This document shows positions 26,891-34,914 of a DNA stretch of 64,000 nt, piece by piece. The DNA is from Chryseobacterium sp. JJR-5R. GTDB taxonomy: Bacteria > Bacteroidota > Bacteroidia > Flavobacteriales > Weeksellaceae. Where the stretch lies: positions 496,001 to 560,000 of the forward strand of contig NZ_CP139137.1 in assembly GCF_034047335.1 (NCBI RefSeq), written 5' to 3'. How positions within the stretch are numbered: the first letter of the stretch is position 1; each line of letters opens with the position of its first letter. The notes under the pieces were generated by a model. That model was given only the letters and a program-made list of their open reading frames with translations, was not told where the DNA came from and did not search any database. Made by a program: the position numbers and the translations under genes.

Positions 26891-28600
26891 CTATTGATTC
26901 GTAATTGTATTTTCAGAAACAGGATTCAATTCTATTCCGGCTCCGGCTTTTAACTGATCATTGACCAGTACGGGAAGCCTGCCCCATATTTTTGTTTTTC
27001 CGTTGAGTGCATCTGCAGCTGCCGTCATGGAATCATCATTGTTTTCATAAGCTGCGAGAACGGTGGAAACTTTAGACAGGTCAATATCTTTCAGGGCGTA
27101 AGCGCTTCCGAAAACAGTAAGGATCACATTCTGGTTCCTGGTAAGGTCAGCCAGGACTTTTTTTGAAGCCTCAGAAATTTTATAAGGCTTATAAGCGGTT
27201 GAATTGTCTTTATGGAAGCCTGCGATCACGGTTGAATTTGAAGGAATGGATCTGATTTCCGCTGCTTTTTTAATAATAACATCTGAACCCAGCCGATTGG
27301 CAAAAGCCTGATAAGGTGCTTCTTCCAAAGGGACATAGTAGATTTGCTTCCCGCTTACGGGAAGCAGTTTTTTTTCATCCTTTAATAATGTAAGCGCATT
27401 TGAATACAAATTCTGAACTAAAACTTTGTGGGAATCATCATTCAGGTCCGCGTTGATATGCTCAGGATTTTTGGGCGAATATTGGTCTAATCCTAAAAAA
27501 TATTTGGTCAGAAGGATCTTCTTCACACTTTCCTCTACCCTCAACTGTGGAATCTCTCCATTATCAATCGCTTTCTGGATTAGCTTTTTTCCTTCCGCCA
27601 CGCCTTGGGAAAACAGCATAATATCATTTCCGGCTTTAAAAGCTAAGGCATCCAGTTCTCCGGGTTTGTATTTATTGGCTACGGCACCCATATTCAACGC
27701 ATCTGTAATGATTAAGCCTTTATAGCCTAATTTTTCCTTCAGCAGGCCTGTAATGATGTTCTTAGAAACCGATGCCGGAATTCCCTTTCCGGACTCGAGC
27801 GCGGGAACATAAAGGTGGGCTACCATTACGCCGCCGATGCCTTTATCCATTAAAGCCCTAAAAGGCGCAAGTTCTACAGCTTCCAGTCTTTCCAGATTGT
27901 GCGAAACTACAGGCAGGTCTAAGTGGGAATCCGTACTGGTGTCCCCGTGTCCCGGGAAGTGTTTTATTGCCGCTAAAATATTGTTTTTCTGAAGTCCGTT
28001 TGAATAGGACAGGGCAGAAGTAATCACATTATTCACTTCTGACCCAAAACTCCGGTTGCCGATGATCGGGTTATTGGGATTGGTATTGACGTCAACCACA
28101 GGCGCAAAATCCCAGTTGATGCCCATCCGGTGACAGTCTTCAGCAATCTTGGCTGCCATTTTCTCAATCAGGCTTTTATCCTGAATCGCTCCCAGCGTCA
28201 TTGCCCATGGAAATTTATAAGCAGCAGCAATTCTCTGGTACACGCCCCATTCCGCATCCATCCCGATCATCAGGGGGACTTTTGATTTTTGCTGGAATTC
28301 ATTGACAAGGTTTATTTCTTTCGCTGCATCGTCCTGCATCAGAATCAGCCCTCCGATTTTATCACTGACAACGATATTTCTTACGGCATTGATCTCGTTT
28401 TCGCCTTTGTTGGTATAAAGTGCTACGATGAACAGCTGTCCCAGTTTTTCATCCTGAGAAAGTTTTCTGTATGTCTTGTCAACCCAGTGGTGTGCCTTTT
28501 TCAAATCTTCTTTGGAGAGGTTTTCAGGCTGATACTGGGCATTGATTTTCAAACTCAGAAAAAAGGAAATAAAAACCAGAGTATAAACCAGTCTTTTCAT
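26891..28600 (-). CDS. GH3 family beta-N-acetylglucosaminidase (NagZ-like)
   Basis: I placed the start at 28600 because the signal peptide begins there (MKRLVYTLVFISFF, ending KINAQ); an upstream ATG at 28627 adds nine unneeded residues. The mature protein of about 550 residues is a GH3 enzyme with GLILMQDDA, the diagnostic KHFPGHGDTSTDSH (whose Asp-His pair serves as the acid/base in NagZ) and the nucleophile segment GLIITDALNMGAV. This predicts a periplasmic enzyme that removes beta-linked GlcNAc, for example from peptidoglycan fragments. A C-terminal domain of about 170 residues follows the barrel, as in Bacteroidota members. The gene shares a strand with bshA. Confidence 0.88.
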   Translation of the reverse strand: MKRLVYTLVFISFFLSLKINAQYQPENLSKEDLKKAHHWVDKTYRKLSQDEKLGQLFIVALYTNKGENEINAVRNIVVSDKIGGLILMQDDAAKEINLVNEFQQKSKVPLMIGMDAEWGVYQRIAAAYKFPWAMTLGAIQDKSLIEKMAAKIAEDCHRMGINWDFAPVVDVNTNPNNPIIGNRSFGSEVNNVITSALSYSNGLQKNNILAAIKHFPGHGDTSTDSHLDLPVVSHNLERLEAVELAPFRALMDKGIGGVMVAHLYVPALESGKGIPASVSKNIITGLLKEKLGYKGLIITDALNMGAVANKYKPGELDALAFKAGNDIMLFSQGVAEGKKLIQKAIDNGEIPQLRVEESVKKILLTKYFLGLDQYSPKNPEHINADLNDDSHKVLVQNLYSNALTLLKDEKKLLPVSGKQIYYVPLEEAPYQAFANRLGSDVIIKKAAEIRSIPSNSTVIAGFHKDNSTAYKPYKISEASKKVLADLTRNQNVILTVFGSAYALKDIDLSKVSTVLAAYENNDDSMTAAADALNGKTKIWGRLPVLVNDQLKAGAGIELNPVSENTITNQ

Positions 28601-28716
28601 AAATTTTGAATAATAACAAAAATACAATTAAAAAAATGATGAAACCAATGTTTTTATCAACTTTTGGTATATGTTTTGGATACGGTAAATATAATAAACA
28701 AACAAACCTTTATAAA

Positions 28717-29214
28717 ATGAAAAAATTTCTTCCAATGTTACTGCTGGCTTTCGTTGGCTTATTCATATTCAGCTGTAAGGATGACGATGAGGATTTCGAT
28801 ACATATTCAAGAGTCGCAGACGTTACAGGATCATTCAATAACGGAAACAGTTATGCATTCAGACAGGGTATTAATATTGAGGGTACTGATGTAGTATTGG
28901 TATACCGTTGGTTAGGTGATTCATGGCAACTGATCCCTAAAATGATGTATCTTACCAATAACAGGGAATTTCAGTACAACTTTATTTTTGATACCCAGAA
29001 CGTACAGATCAGTATTGATGACGAGAACTTTGACCTGTCAACATTGAATGCCTCCGGCGAAGCTGCTCAATACCTCAACAATCAGAGATTCAGAATTGTT
29101 CTTGTTCCGGCGAGTGCAGGAAAGAATGCAGGAGTAAATTATGAAAATTACAACAGCGTTATCAAATATTATAATATTGATGATTCCAAGGTAAAAGTTA
29201 CCAAAAGCAATTAA
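28717..29214 (+). CDS. Lipoprotein of unknown function
   Basis: I chose the ATG at 28717: it starts a lipoprotein signal peptide (KKFLPMLLLAFVGLFIFSCKDD), and a candidate -7 element (28670-28678, TAtgtTTTG) lies inside the longer frame that could begin at 28606. The 165-residue product has the lipid-accepting Cys in FIFSC and an acidic region just after it. The rest is a compact beta-rich domain (NSYAFRQGINIEGTDVVLVY, NREFQYNFIFDTQN) seen in other Bacteroidota lipoproteins; I do not know its role. It is divergent from the GH3 gene and has a strong terminator at 29245-29279. Confidence 0.7.
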   Translation: MKKFLPMLLLAFVGLFIFSCKDDDEDFDTYSRVADVTGSFNNGNSYAFRQGINIEGTDVVLVYRWLGDSWQLIPKMMYLTNNREFQYNFIFDTQNVQISIDDENFDLSTLNASGEAAQYLNNQRFRIVLVPASAGKNAGVNYENYNSVIKYYNIDDSKVKVTKSN

Positions 29215-29244
29215 GAAAATATCTTTTCAGTTTTTTATAATTAC

Positions 29245-29279
29245 AAAAAATCTCCGGAATTAATTCCGGAGATTTTTTT
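29245..29279. terminator. Bidirectional terminator between lipoprotein gene and ribA
   Basis: A 34-base perfect palindrome (17-bp arms, core tctccggaatt and its complement) lies between convergent genes with A and T runs on the outer sides. Confidence 0.92.
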
Positions 29280-29297
29280 GTCTGTTGGGTATTTTAA

Positions 29298-29891
29298 TTA
29301 TTCGTTGTCATCGATCAGATGTCCGAAATAATCTTTTTTTGTCTGAAGGTATCCTCGGCTCGTTTCGTTAGCAGGAATTTGCAATGGTATTCTTGAATTA
29401 AGATGAATGTCGCTTTCTTCTACATATTTTACCTTTTCAGGATTATTGGTCAGCAGATTGACATCCGTAATATTCAATAATCCCAGGATCTCAATGGCTA
29501 CTTCAAAGTTCCTGTCATCCGCAGGAAGTCCAAGCTTCAGATTAGCTTCCACCGTATCAAAACCCTGTTCCTGTAAAGAATATGCTTTTAACTTATTGAT
29601 AATTCCTATGTTTCGTCCTTCCTGACGAAGGTAAATGATAATACCGCCCTTTTCCTGGATGTATTTCATTGCCGCATCAAGCTGTTGGCCGCATTCACAT
29701 TTTTTTGAATGGAAAACTTCTCCGGTAATACATTCTGAATGGAAGCGTACATTGACAGGTTTTGAAAAATCTGTATTTTCTGCAACAATGGCCATGTGCG
29801 GCATCCAGTCACTTTCGTTTTCGGATAGAGCGATCATCCGGAAAGTGCCGTATTCTGTAGGCACATTGGATTCTGCCTGAATTTTAATCAT
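29298..29891 (-). CDS. ribA: GTP cyclohydrolase II
   Basis: The 197-residue cytosolic enzyme opens GTP to the pyrimidine that starts riboflavin synthesis, releasing formate and pyrophosphate. The zinc ligands C54, C65 and C67 fall in CITGEVFHSKKCECG, the family spacing. RQEGRNIGIINKLKAYSLQ, with its conserved Arg, and a C-terminal LLTNNPEKV are also present. It is the stand-alone form, not fused to the RibB domain. It is followed convergently by the lipoprotein gene. Confidence 0.96.
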   Translation of the reverse strand: MIKIQAESNVPTEYGTFRMIALSENESDWMPHMAIVAENTDFSKPVNVRFHSECITGEVFHSKKCECGQQLDAAMKYIQEKGGIIIYLRQEGRNIGIINKLKAYSLQEQGFDTVEANLKLGLPADDRNFEVAIEILGLLNITDVNLLTNNPEKVKYVEESDIHLNSRIPLQIPANETSRGYLQTKKDYFGHLIDDNE

Positions 29892-29921
29892 TGATTTTAT
29901 TGGTGGTGCCCCTTAATTAAT

Positions 29922-30377
29922 TTAATTTCCCTTAATATAATCTTCGATCGCAGAAACATTTGTTTTTAACCTCACAAGATAACGGTTAAGTACTTCATTA
30001 TCGTCACTGTTAAGCTCCTGTCGTAGTTTCTGGACTCTTTTGTAAGATTTTTCAAAATCCCTGAAAGCCTTCTTCTTTCCTCCAGGATTATTTACATCTA
30101 TTGCATATAAATAATTCTGAAGGCTGTACTTCAGGGCTGTAATTTCATTGTTTAATGCTGCGTTTTTGAAATCCGGGAAAGTAGCAATGAGATTGGATAT
30201 CTCGGATGCGTTTACATTTCCTTTTATGTTGATTTCAATGCTGTTTTTTGTATCCCTTTTTGAATCTGATCCTTTGGTTTCACTGTAAAAGCTGGAAGAC
30301 AGCGGAGAAAAATTAGGTTTTTCCGTTGTACAGGATGTTATGATAAGTATTGTTCCACAAAAAAATAATCGTTTCAT
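29922..30377 (-). CDS. Lipoprotein of unknown function
   Basis: This 151-residue protein has a lipoprotein signal peptide with the lipobox IITSC (Cys at about 16). The mature part is helical and charged, with a linker rich in Ser and Lys, then FPDFKNAALNNEITALKYSL and YKRVQKLRQEL in the second half. Its start overlaps the end of the DUF4254 gene by four bases (ATGA-type), so the two are translationally coupled. Function not known. Confidence 0.7.
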   Translation of the reverse strand: MKRLFFCGTILIITSCTTEKPNFSPLSSSFYSETKGSDSKRDTKNSIEINIKGNVNASEISNLIATFPDFKNAALNNEITALKYSLQNYLYAIDVNNPGGKKKAFRDFEKSYKRVQKLRQELNSDDNEVLNRYLVRLKTNVSAIEDYIKGN

Positions 30378-30985
30378 TTTTGCCCCTTTTGATAGAGGAT
30401 TGGATTAAGACTTTCATCGTTGTACATTTTCATCTGTTTGTACACCTTTATCTTAACATCACCGTTCTCAATATCAGAAAGCAATTGATTAATAGAAGTT
30501 GAGAGATCCTTATGCTGATCCAGAAGCACATCTAACTTGGCCTTACAATTGGCTCTGTGTTCTTCTGAAGCCGAATCTCTGTTGGCTTCTAACGACATAT
30601 GATAAACTTTGAGTGCAAGAATTGACAATCTGTCTACCGCCCATGCGATAGTCTCGGTGTTGATCTTTGCTTCAGGTTTAGGAGTTATATTTTTGTATTT
30701 ATCAAGAAACCAGCTGTCTATAAATTCTACCAGATCAGTTCTTTTCTGATTGGAAGCATCTATGGCTCTTTTCAATTGAAGAGCTTCAGCCGGATCAATG
30801 TTTTCATCTCTAATTATATCTTCCAAATGCCATTGAACGGTATCAATCCAGTTCTTTGCATACAAAATCCGTTCCAAAGTATCTTTCTCGAACGTATTAT
30901 TGATTAGAGTATTAACGTGATCATGCACATGGTAGTCTTCAATAGATTGATTGAAAACCTGCCATGCATTTTCTGTAAAATTCAT
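30374..30985 (-). CDS. DUF4254 family protein
   Basis: I use the ATG at 30985, which lies 14 bases after the tatA stop; the longer frame from 31042 would overlap tatA. The product is about 203 residues and starts with NFTENAWQVFNQSIEDYH, the usual N-terminus of DUF4254. Other family parts are LYAKNWIDTVQWHLEDIIRD, RTDLVEFIDSWFLDKY and KVYKQMKMYNDESLNP. It is cytosolic and all-helical in appearance. Its role is not established; here it sits between tatA and a lipoprotein gene in a cell-envelope operon. Confidence 0.8.
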   Translation of the reverse strand: MNFTENAWQVFNQSIEDYHVHDHVNTLINNTFEKDTLERILYAKNWIDTVQWHLEDIIRDENIDPAEALQLKRAIDASNQKRTDLVEFIDSWFLDKYKNITPKPEAKINTETIAWAVDRLSILALKVYHMSLEANRDSASEEHRANCKAKLDVLLDQHKDLSTSINQLLSDIENGDVKIKVYKQMKMYNDESLNPILYQKGQK

Positions 30986-30998
30986 TGGTATAGAGAAT

Positions 30999-31205
30999 TT
31001 AGTTGCCTGAAGGAGTATTATTGGTTGGCTTGTTCTCTGCACCGGGTTTGTCTTCTTCTTTTACGGCATCCTTAAATTCTTTAATACCGGAACCCACGCC
31101 TCTCATCAGTTCAGGGATTTTCTTACCTCCGAAAAGCAGTAAAAGTATTACAGCTACAATCAGGATGTGCTGCCATGACAAGGAAAGTATTGTTAACGTA
31201 TTCAT
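30999..31205 (-). CDS. tatA: Twin-arginine translocase subunit TatA/TatE
   Basis: The 68-residue protein has one N-terminal membrane helix (SWQHILIVAVILLLLF, about residues 9-24), the FGGKKIPEL hinge and an amphipathic helix RGVGSGIKEFKDAV, followed by an acidic, disordered tail. This is the standard plan of TatA, which forms the pore for export of folded proteins. No tatC is nearby. It lies between envC and the DUF4254 gene with short gaps on the same strand. Confidence 0.95.
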   Translation of the reverse strand: MNTLTILSLSWQHILIVAVILLLLFGGKKIPELMRGVGSGIKEFKDAVKEEDKPGAENKPTNNTPSGN

Positions 31206-31235
31206 CTTATTTTTTTTACAAAGTTAATCTTTTTA

Positions 31236-32801
31236 TCAATAGGAAACCCAACCTAATGGATCTACCGGTGTACTTCCATTCCATACCTGGAAATCAAGGG
31301 TGTAAGTGCCGTCAAAATCCTGCCCGATTACCCCTACGGAAGTGCCTGCTGATACCTGCTGGCCTTTGGATACCGTTACACTTCCCAGGTTGGAATAGAT
31401 CGTAAAATAATTTCCGTGTTTCAGTATAACCGTCTTGGTACCGTCACTGTTTGCCAGCACGGAAGAAACGGTTCCCGGATATACGGATTTGGCTCTTGTT
31501 CCGGAAGGTACCGAAATTTTAATCCCGTTATTTTCCTCGTCAATATTTTTAAATACGGGGTGCGGATGTCTTCCGAAACGGTGCGTGATCTGCCCGGCTC
31601 TGTCCGCAGGATACCCGAGGCGGCCTTTGTTATCGGCAAAATTACTGCCTGTAACGGTTGTTACTCCGTAACTGGTCATCGCTTTGGTTTCAGCAGCTTT
31701 CTTATCATCCTCTTTTTTCCTGGTAAGCGCCGCTTCGGCGGCTCTGGCCTGTACTAATTTTTCCGTGGCTTCTTTGGCTTTTGCAGTGGCTTCATCAGAC
31801 GCCTTTTTAGCAGCTACTTTTCTGGCCTCGTCTCTTGTTGTAGCCTCGGCTTTGGCAGCATCTTCATTACGCTTACGTTCTTCTTCCGCTCTTTTTGTCA
31901 CCAGTTCCGCTGCTTTCTTAGCTGCTGATTCTGCAGCCAGCCTCTCCCGTTCCAGGGCTTCAGCCCTGATTTTATTTTCAGCTTCTATTTTTGCTTTTTC
32001 TCTTTCTGCAGCAATTTTTGCAAGACGGATCTTCTCTGCTTCTGCTTTTTTCCTCGCTTCTTCTTCCGCTTTTGCTATTCTTATCTCTTCGGCAATGATG
32101 CTTCTGATCTGCCCTTCCAGTGTTTTAGACTGTACCTGCTTCTGTCTGAGCTCAGAACTCAATTTGGATTCATTCTTTCTGAATTCAGCCACCAGCTGTT
32201 CTTTCTGGGCTCTTTCAGCATTGATGGTGGTTAAATCTTTCTGCTGGTTAACCAAAAGATTGGCTTTTGCCTTTGCAGAATTCTGTTTTGCGGCAATGTT
32301 CTGCTTTATTTTTGCGGCAACGTCGGATATTTCAGCTGCTTTTTTATCCTGGTAATCAGAATACTGTTTCAGGTACTGGACCCTCCGGATTGCCTCTCCC
32401 ATATTTTTGGCAGAAAGAATAAAAGTGACTTTATTCTGTACGCCTTTATTTTTATAGGCATTGACTAAAACCTTTGCATAATTTTCCCTTAAAATTTTAA
32501 GCTCTTTATTCTGATGATTGATTTCCAGCTGACGAAGGTAAATTTCATCTTCAATAAACCTTTTTTCTTTCTGGGTATTTGTAAATACTTTTTCTCTCAA
32601 TACCAGTTTTTTATTGACATTATCTAAATAAGCCACCGAAAGTTTAGATTCATTTCTGGTTTTTGCCAAATCTGTATTTATCTGTGCAATTTGTTTTTTT
32701 AGTTCGGCATTTTGCTTTTGCAGCTGTTCTTTTTTTACGTTTTGCCCGTGATGCAGGGAAAATAAAAGGATACCTATTAAAAAGCTAAATTTTTTAATCA
32801 T
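31236..32801 (-). CDS. EnvC-like murein hydrolase activator (degenerate M23 domain)
   Basis: The 521-residue protein has a signal peptide (about 1-19, ending HHGQN), a very long coiled coil (residues about 20-370, alternating Lys, Ala, Glu and Arg) and a C-terminal LytM/M23 fold of about 130 residues. The M23 zinc ligands are lost: the usual HxGxD becomes NNGIK in DEENNGIKI, and the later HxHF becomes LDF in YTLDFQVW. This agrees with EnvC-type proteins, which activate amidases for septal cell-wall splitting rather than cutting peptidoglycan themselves. It overlaps the preceding DUF4292 gene by four bases. The coiled-coil part generates a long Ala/Ser-rich frame on the other strand, which I do not count as a gene. 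Confidence 0.88.
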   Translation of the reverse strand: MIKKFSFLIGILLFSLHHGQNVKKEQLQKQNAELKKQIAQINTDLAKTRNESKLSVAYLDNVNKKLVLREKVFTNTQKEKRFIEDEIYLRQLEINHQNKELKILRENYAKVLVNAYKNKGVQNKVTFILSAKNMGEAIRRVQYLKQYSDYQDKKAAEISDVAAKIKQNIAAKQNSAKAKANLLVNQQKDLTTINAERAQKEQLVAEFRKNESKLSSELRQKQVQSKTLEGQIRSIIAEEIRIAKAEEEARKKAEAEKIRLAKIAAEREKAKIEAENKIRAEALERERLAAESAAKKAAELVTKRAEEERKRNEDAAKAEATTRDEARKVAAKKASDEATAKAKEATEKLVQARAAEAALTRKKEDDKKAAETKAMTSYGVTTVTGSNFADNKGRLGYPADRAGQITHRFGRHPHPVFKNIDEENNGIKISVPSGTRAKSVYPGTVSSVLANSDGTKTVILKHGNYFTIYSNLGSVTVSKGQQVSAGTSVGVIGQDFDGTYTLDFQVWNGSTPVDPLGWVSY

Positions 32802-33652
32802 TGAATCTCGATTTTCTTATAACTGGACGGTACAGAATAAGGCGTATCCATCCTAGAAAAATCAAATTTCGTATTTTCCAGTAAAATCTGGCTGCTTTTT
32901 GACCCTTTTATAATTATTTTAACATTTTTAGGAAGGCGGATCCCTTTGATTTCTTCCCAGTTGCTGTATGATACTTCCAGTTCGTCGGGAGTCAGCACAT
33001 CTTTCAGGTTCACTGCCAGCAGATCATAATTTTTATCATACTGAAGGGTTATTTTGTATTCCCTTGTTTTTTTATCCGTTACAATTTTCTGGTTGACATT
33101 GGAAGCCATTTTAAAGCCCTGCGCATTTCTTGTCAGTGTAAACTGAGAATCATTAATTTTTACAAACGTTCTGCCGATCAGGATTTTTTCCAGTGATTTG
33201 TAATCAATAAAATTCACATTCAGTAAATTGTTAAGATAATCAAAATCGGAATCAATATAGGTTTTACTCGTTTTATCCTGACCTTTAATGCCTTCGGGCG
33301 TTGCAATTCCCCTGGCAACCGTAATTACAAATGCCTGGAGCGTCATCCATACTTTTTTATCTTTTTCAATATAAATGGTAGCATCCAGAGTCGGAATAAA
33401 GCTTCCGGTTTCCACATTGACTTTACTGCTGATTTTTATCTGTTCGAAGGCAGGCTGTACAAGCACATGCTCGAAAAAAGCAAATTTATCGTTTACCGGT
33501 TCATTGCTGTTCCTGGGCTGTCTGTTGTTGTTATCCTCAAAAACAAAAGTACTGTCCGTTTTAACACGTCTGTCATTCTTTCGGGCAGAATTTCTCGTTT
33601 TACAGGAAGTTACCAAAAAAATTAATGACAGTGCTATAATCCAGTTTCTCAT
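32798..33652 (-). CDS. DUF4292 family lipoprotein
   Basis: The 284-residue protein has a lipoprotein signal peptide with lipobox FLVTSC (Cys 17), then a basic linker and a domain of the DUF4292 type, a beta-rich fold like those of outer-membrane lipoprotein carriers (LolA/LolB-like). Family segments are KINDSQFTLTRNAQGFKM and SYSNWEEIKGIRLPKNV. It is the first gene of a minus-strand operon with EnvC, TatA, DUF4254 and another lipoprotein. A role in lipoprotein or envelope assembly is inferred from the fold and context. Confidence 0.8.
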   Translation of the reverse strand: MRNWIIALSLIFLVTSCKTRNSARKNDRRVKTDSTFVFEDNNNRQPRNSNEPVNDKFAFFEHVLVQPAFEQIKISSKVNVETGSFIPTLDATIYIEKDKKVWMTLQAFVITVARGIATPEGIKGQDKTSKTYIDSDFDYLNNLLNVNFIDYKSLEKILIGRTFVKINDSQFTLTRNAQGFKMASNVNQKIVTDKKTREYKITLQYDKNYDLLAVNLKDVLTPDELEVSYSNWEEIKGIRLPKNVKIIIKGSKSSQILLENTKFDFSRMDTPYSVPSSYKKIEIQ

Positions 33653-33694
33653 ATTTACCTTTCAAATTAAAAATCGTGCAATATTAACGCCAAA

Positions 33695-33718
33695 CCACAC
33701 AAAATGTTTTGTGTGGTC
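33695..33718 (-). terminator. Probable terminator after the nucleotidyltransferase gene
   Basis: An 11-bp perfect stem (accacacaaaa / ttttgtgtggt) with a two-base loop. The T run is weak on the minus strand. Confidence 0.55.
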
Positions 33719-33760
33719 TGTATTTACTGTATTGAGTTGAATTATTTTTTAGCTGTCAGG

Positions 33761-34777
33761 TTATTTGGACAAGAAATCCAGAACGGAATAGTCCCCCAAA
33801 GAAATTTCTCTGGCCACCCCAAAATATTGTGCGGAATTTCCGATCATTGAATTGGAAAGGTTCCCGTGATTGATCCTTGTATTTTCCTGAATCAGGGAAT
33901 TTTCAATATTTGAATTAACGATAATCGTATTATTACCTAAAGAAACACCCGGGCCGACTTTTGAGTTGGAGATCTGTACATTTTCCCCGATAAAGCAGGG
34001 CTGAATAATCAGTGAATTTTCAATATGTGAAGAAACGGGATAGACGGACATTTCTTCCCGCTCATATTCAAGGATCTTACTGTTGGTTTCCACGGTTGCA
34101 TTTTTGTTCCCGCAATCCATCCAGTCATTTACTTTGCCCAGTGAAAATTTTGCGCCTTTGGCCCTCAGGTTTTCCAGCGCAGTGGTCAATTGGTATTCAC
34201 CGCCGTTTTTAATATCATTTTCCATGATATAATTGATTTCATCCATCAGCTTTTCAGCACTGTTGAAATAATAGATCCCGATGATGGCAAGATCTGAAAC
34301 AAAAGCCTCAGGTTTTTCTACAAAATCCGTTATGAAACCATAATTGTCAAGCTTTACCACACCGAATGCGGAAGGATCTTCAACACTTTTTACCCAGATT
34401 ACCCCGTCTGAGTTTTTATCCAGTACGAAATCTGCACGGAAAAGGGTGTCGGCAAAGGCAATAACTACGTCACCGCTCATTGACTGTTCAGCACATTTGA
34501 TCGCATGGGCTGTCCCCAGAGGATCATTCTGATAATAAATACTTCCTTTTGCTCCTAATTTTTCAGCGATCTGAATGAGGGATTTTTCAATCTCCGGACC
34601 AAAATCCCCGATGATAAAAGCTACTTCTTCAATATGTTCACCTGCAACTTTAGCGATATCTTCCACCAATCGCTGTACAATCGGTTTTCCTGCGATCGGG
34701 ATCAGAGGTTTTGGAACAGTAAGTGTGTGCGGACGCAATCTGGAACCACGTCCGGCCATAGGAACAATAATTTTCAT
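33761..34777 (-). CDS. Sugar-1-phosphate nucleotidyltransferase with left-handed helix tail
   Basis: The 338-residue cytosolic protein has the nucleotidyltransferase signature IVPMAGRGSRLRPHT at the N-terminus and PKPLIPIAGKP soon after. NDPLGTAHAIKCAE is the nucleotide-sugar segment, and VEKPEA and DWMDCGNKNATVETN lie near the end of the catalytic domain. Residues about 245-325 have hexapeptide repeats (QISNSKVGPGVSLGNNTIIV) of a left-handed beta-helix. It makes an NDP-sugar for cell-surface polymers; whether the sugar is glucose, GlcNAc or mannose cannot be told. A flippase gene follows upstream on the same strand. Confidence 0.88.
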   Translation of the reverse strand: MKIIVPMAGRGSRLRPHTLTVPKPLIPIAGKPIVQRLVEDIAKVAGEHIEEVAFIIGDFGPEIEKSLIQIAEKLGAKGSIYYQNDPLGTAHAIKCAEQSMSGDVVIAFADTLFRADFVLDKNSDGVIWVKSVEDPSAFGVVKLDNYGFITDFVEKPEAFVSDLAIIGIYYFNSAEKLMDEINYIMENDIKNGGEYQLTTALENLRAKGAKFSLGKVNDWMDCGNKNATVETNSKILEYEREEMSVYPVSSHIENSLIIQPCFIGENVQISNSKVGPGVSLGNNTIIVNSNIENSLIQENTRINHGNLSNSMIGNSAQYFGVAREISLGDYSVLDFLSK

Positions 34778-34914
34778 AAATTATACAGTATGTTTTTTTT
34801 ATTTGTTGAGTTTTAATTTTTGATAAAGATAGCAATAAAACCATTTGTTATGATGCTGATTATACTTCTTTAAGAATAAGTATTTGAATATAAGCTGTTT
34901 GCGGACGTCAGGAT

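Noticed and set aside
28606..28716. N-terminal extension of the lipoprotein at 28717
   Set aside because: The extension covers a candidate -7 element and would place a lipoprotein signal peptide 37 residues inside the protein.
31684..32355. Open frame of 223 codons on the plus strand opposite the envC coiled coil
   Set aside because: Its Ala/Ser/Phe-rich product is the mirror of a Lys/Ala/Glu-rich coiled coil; no homology features, no promoter, and the minus-strand gene explains the sequence.
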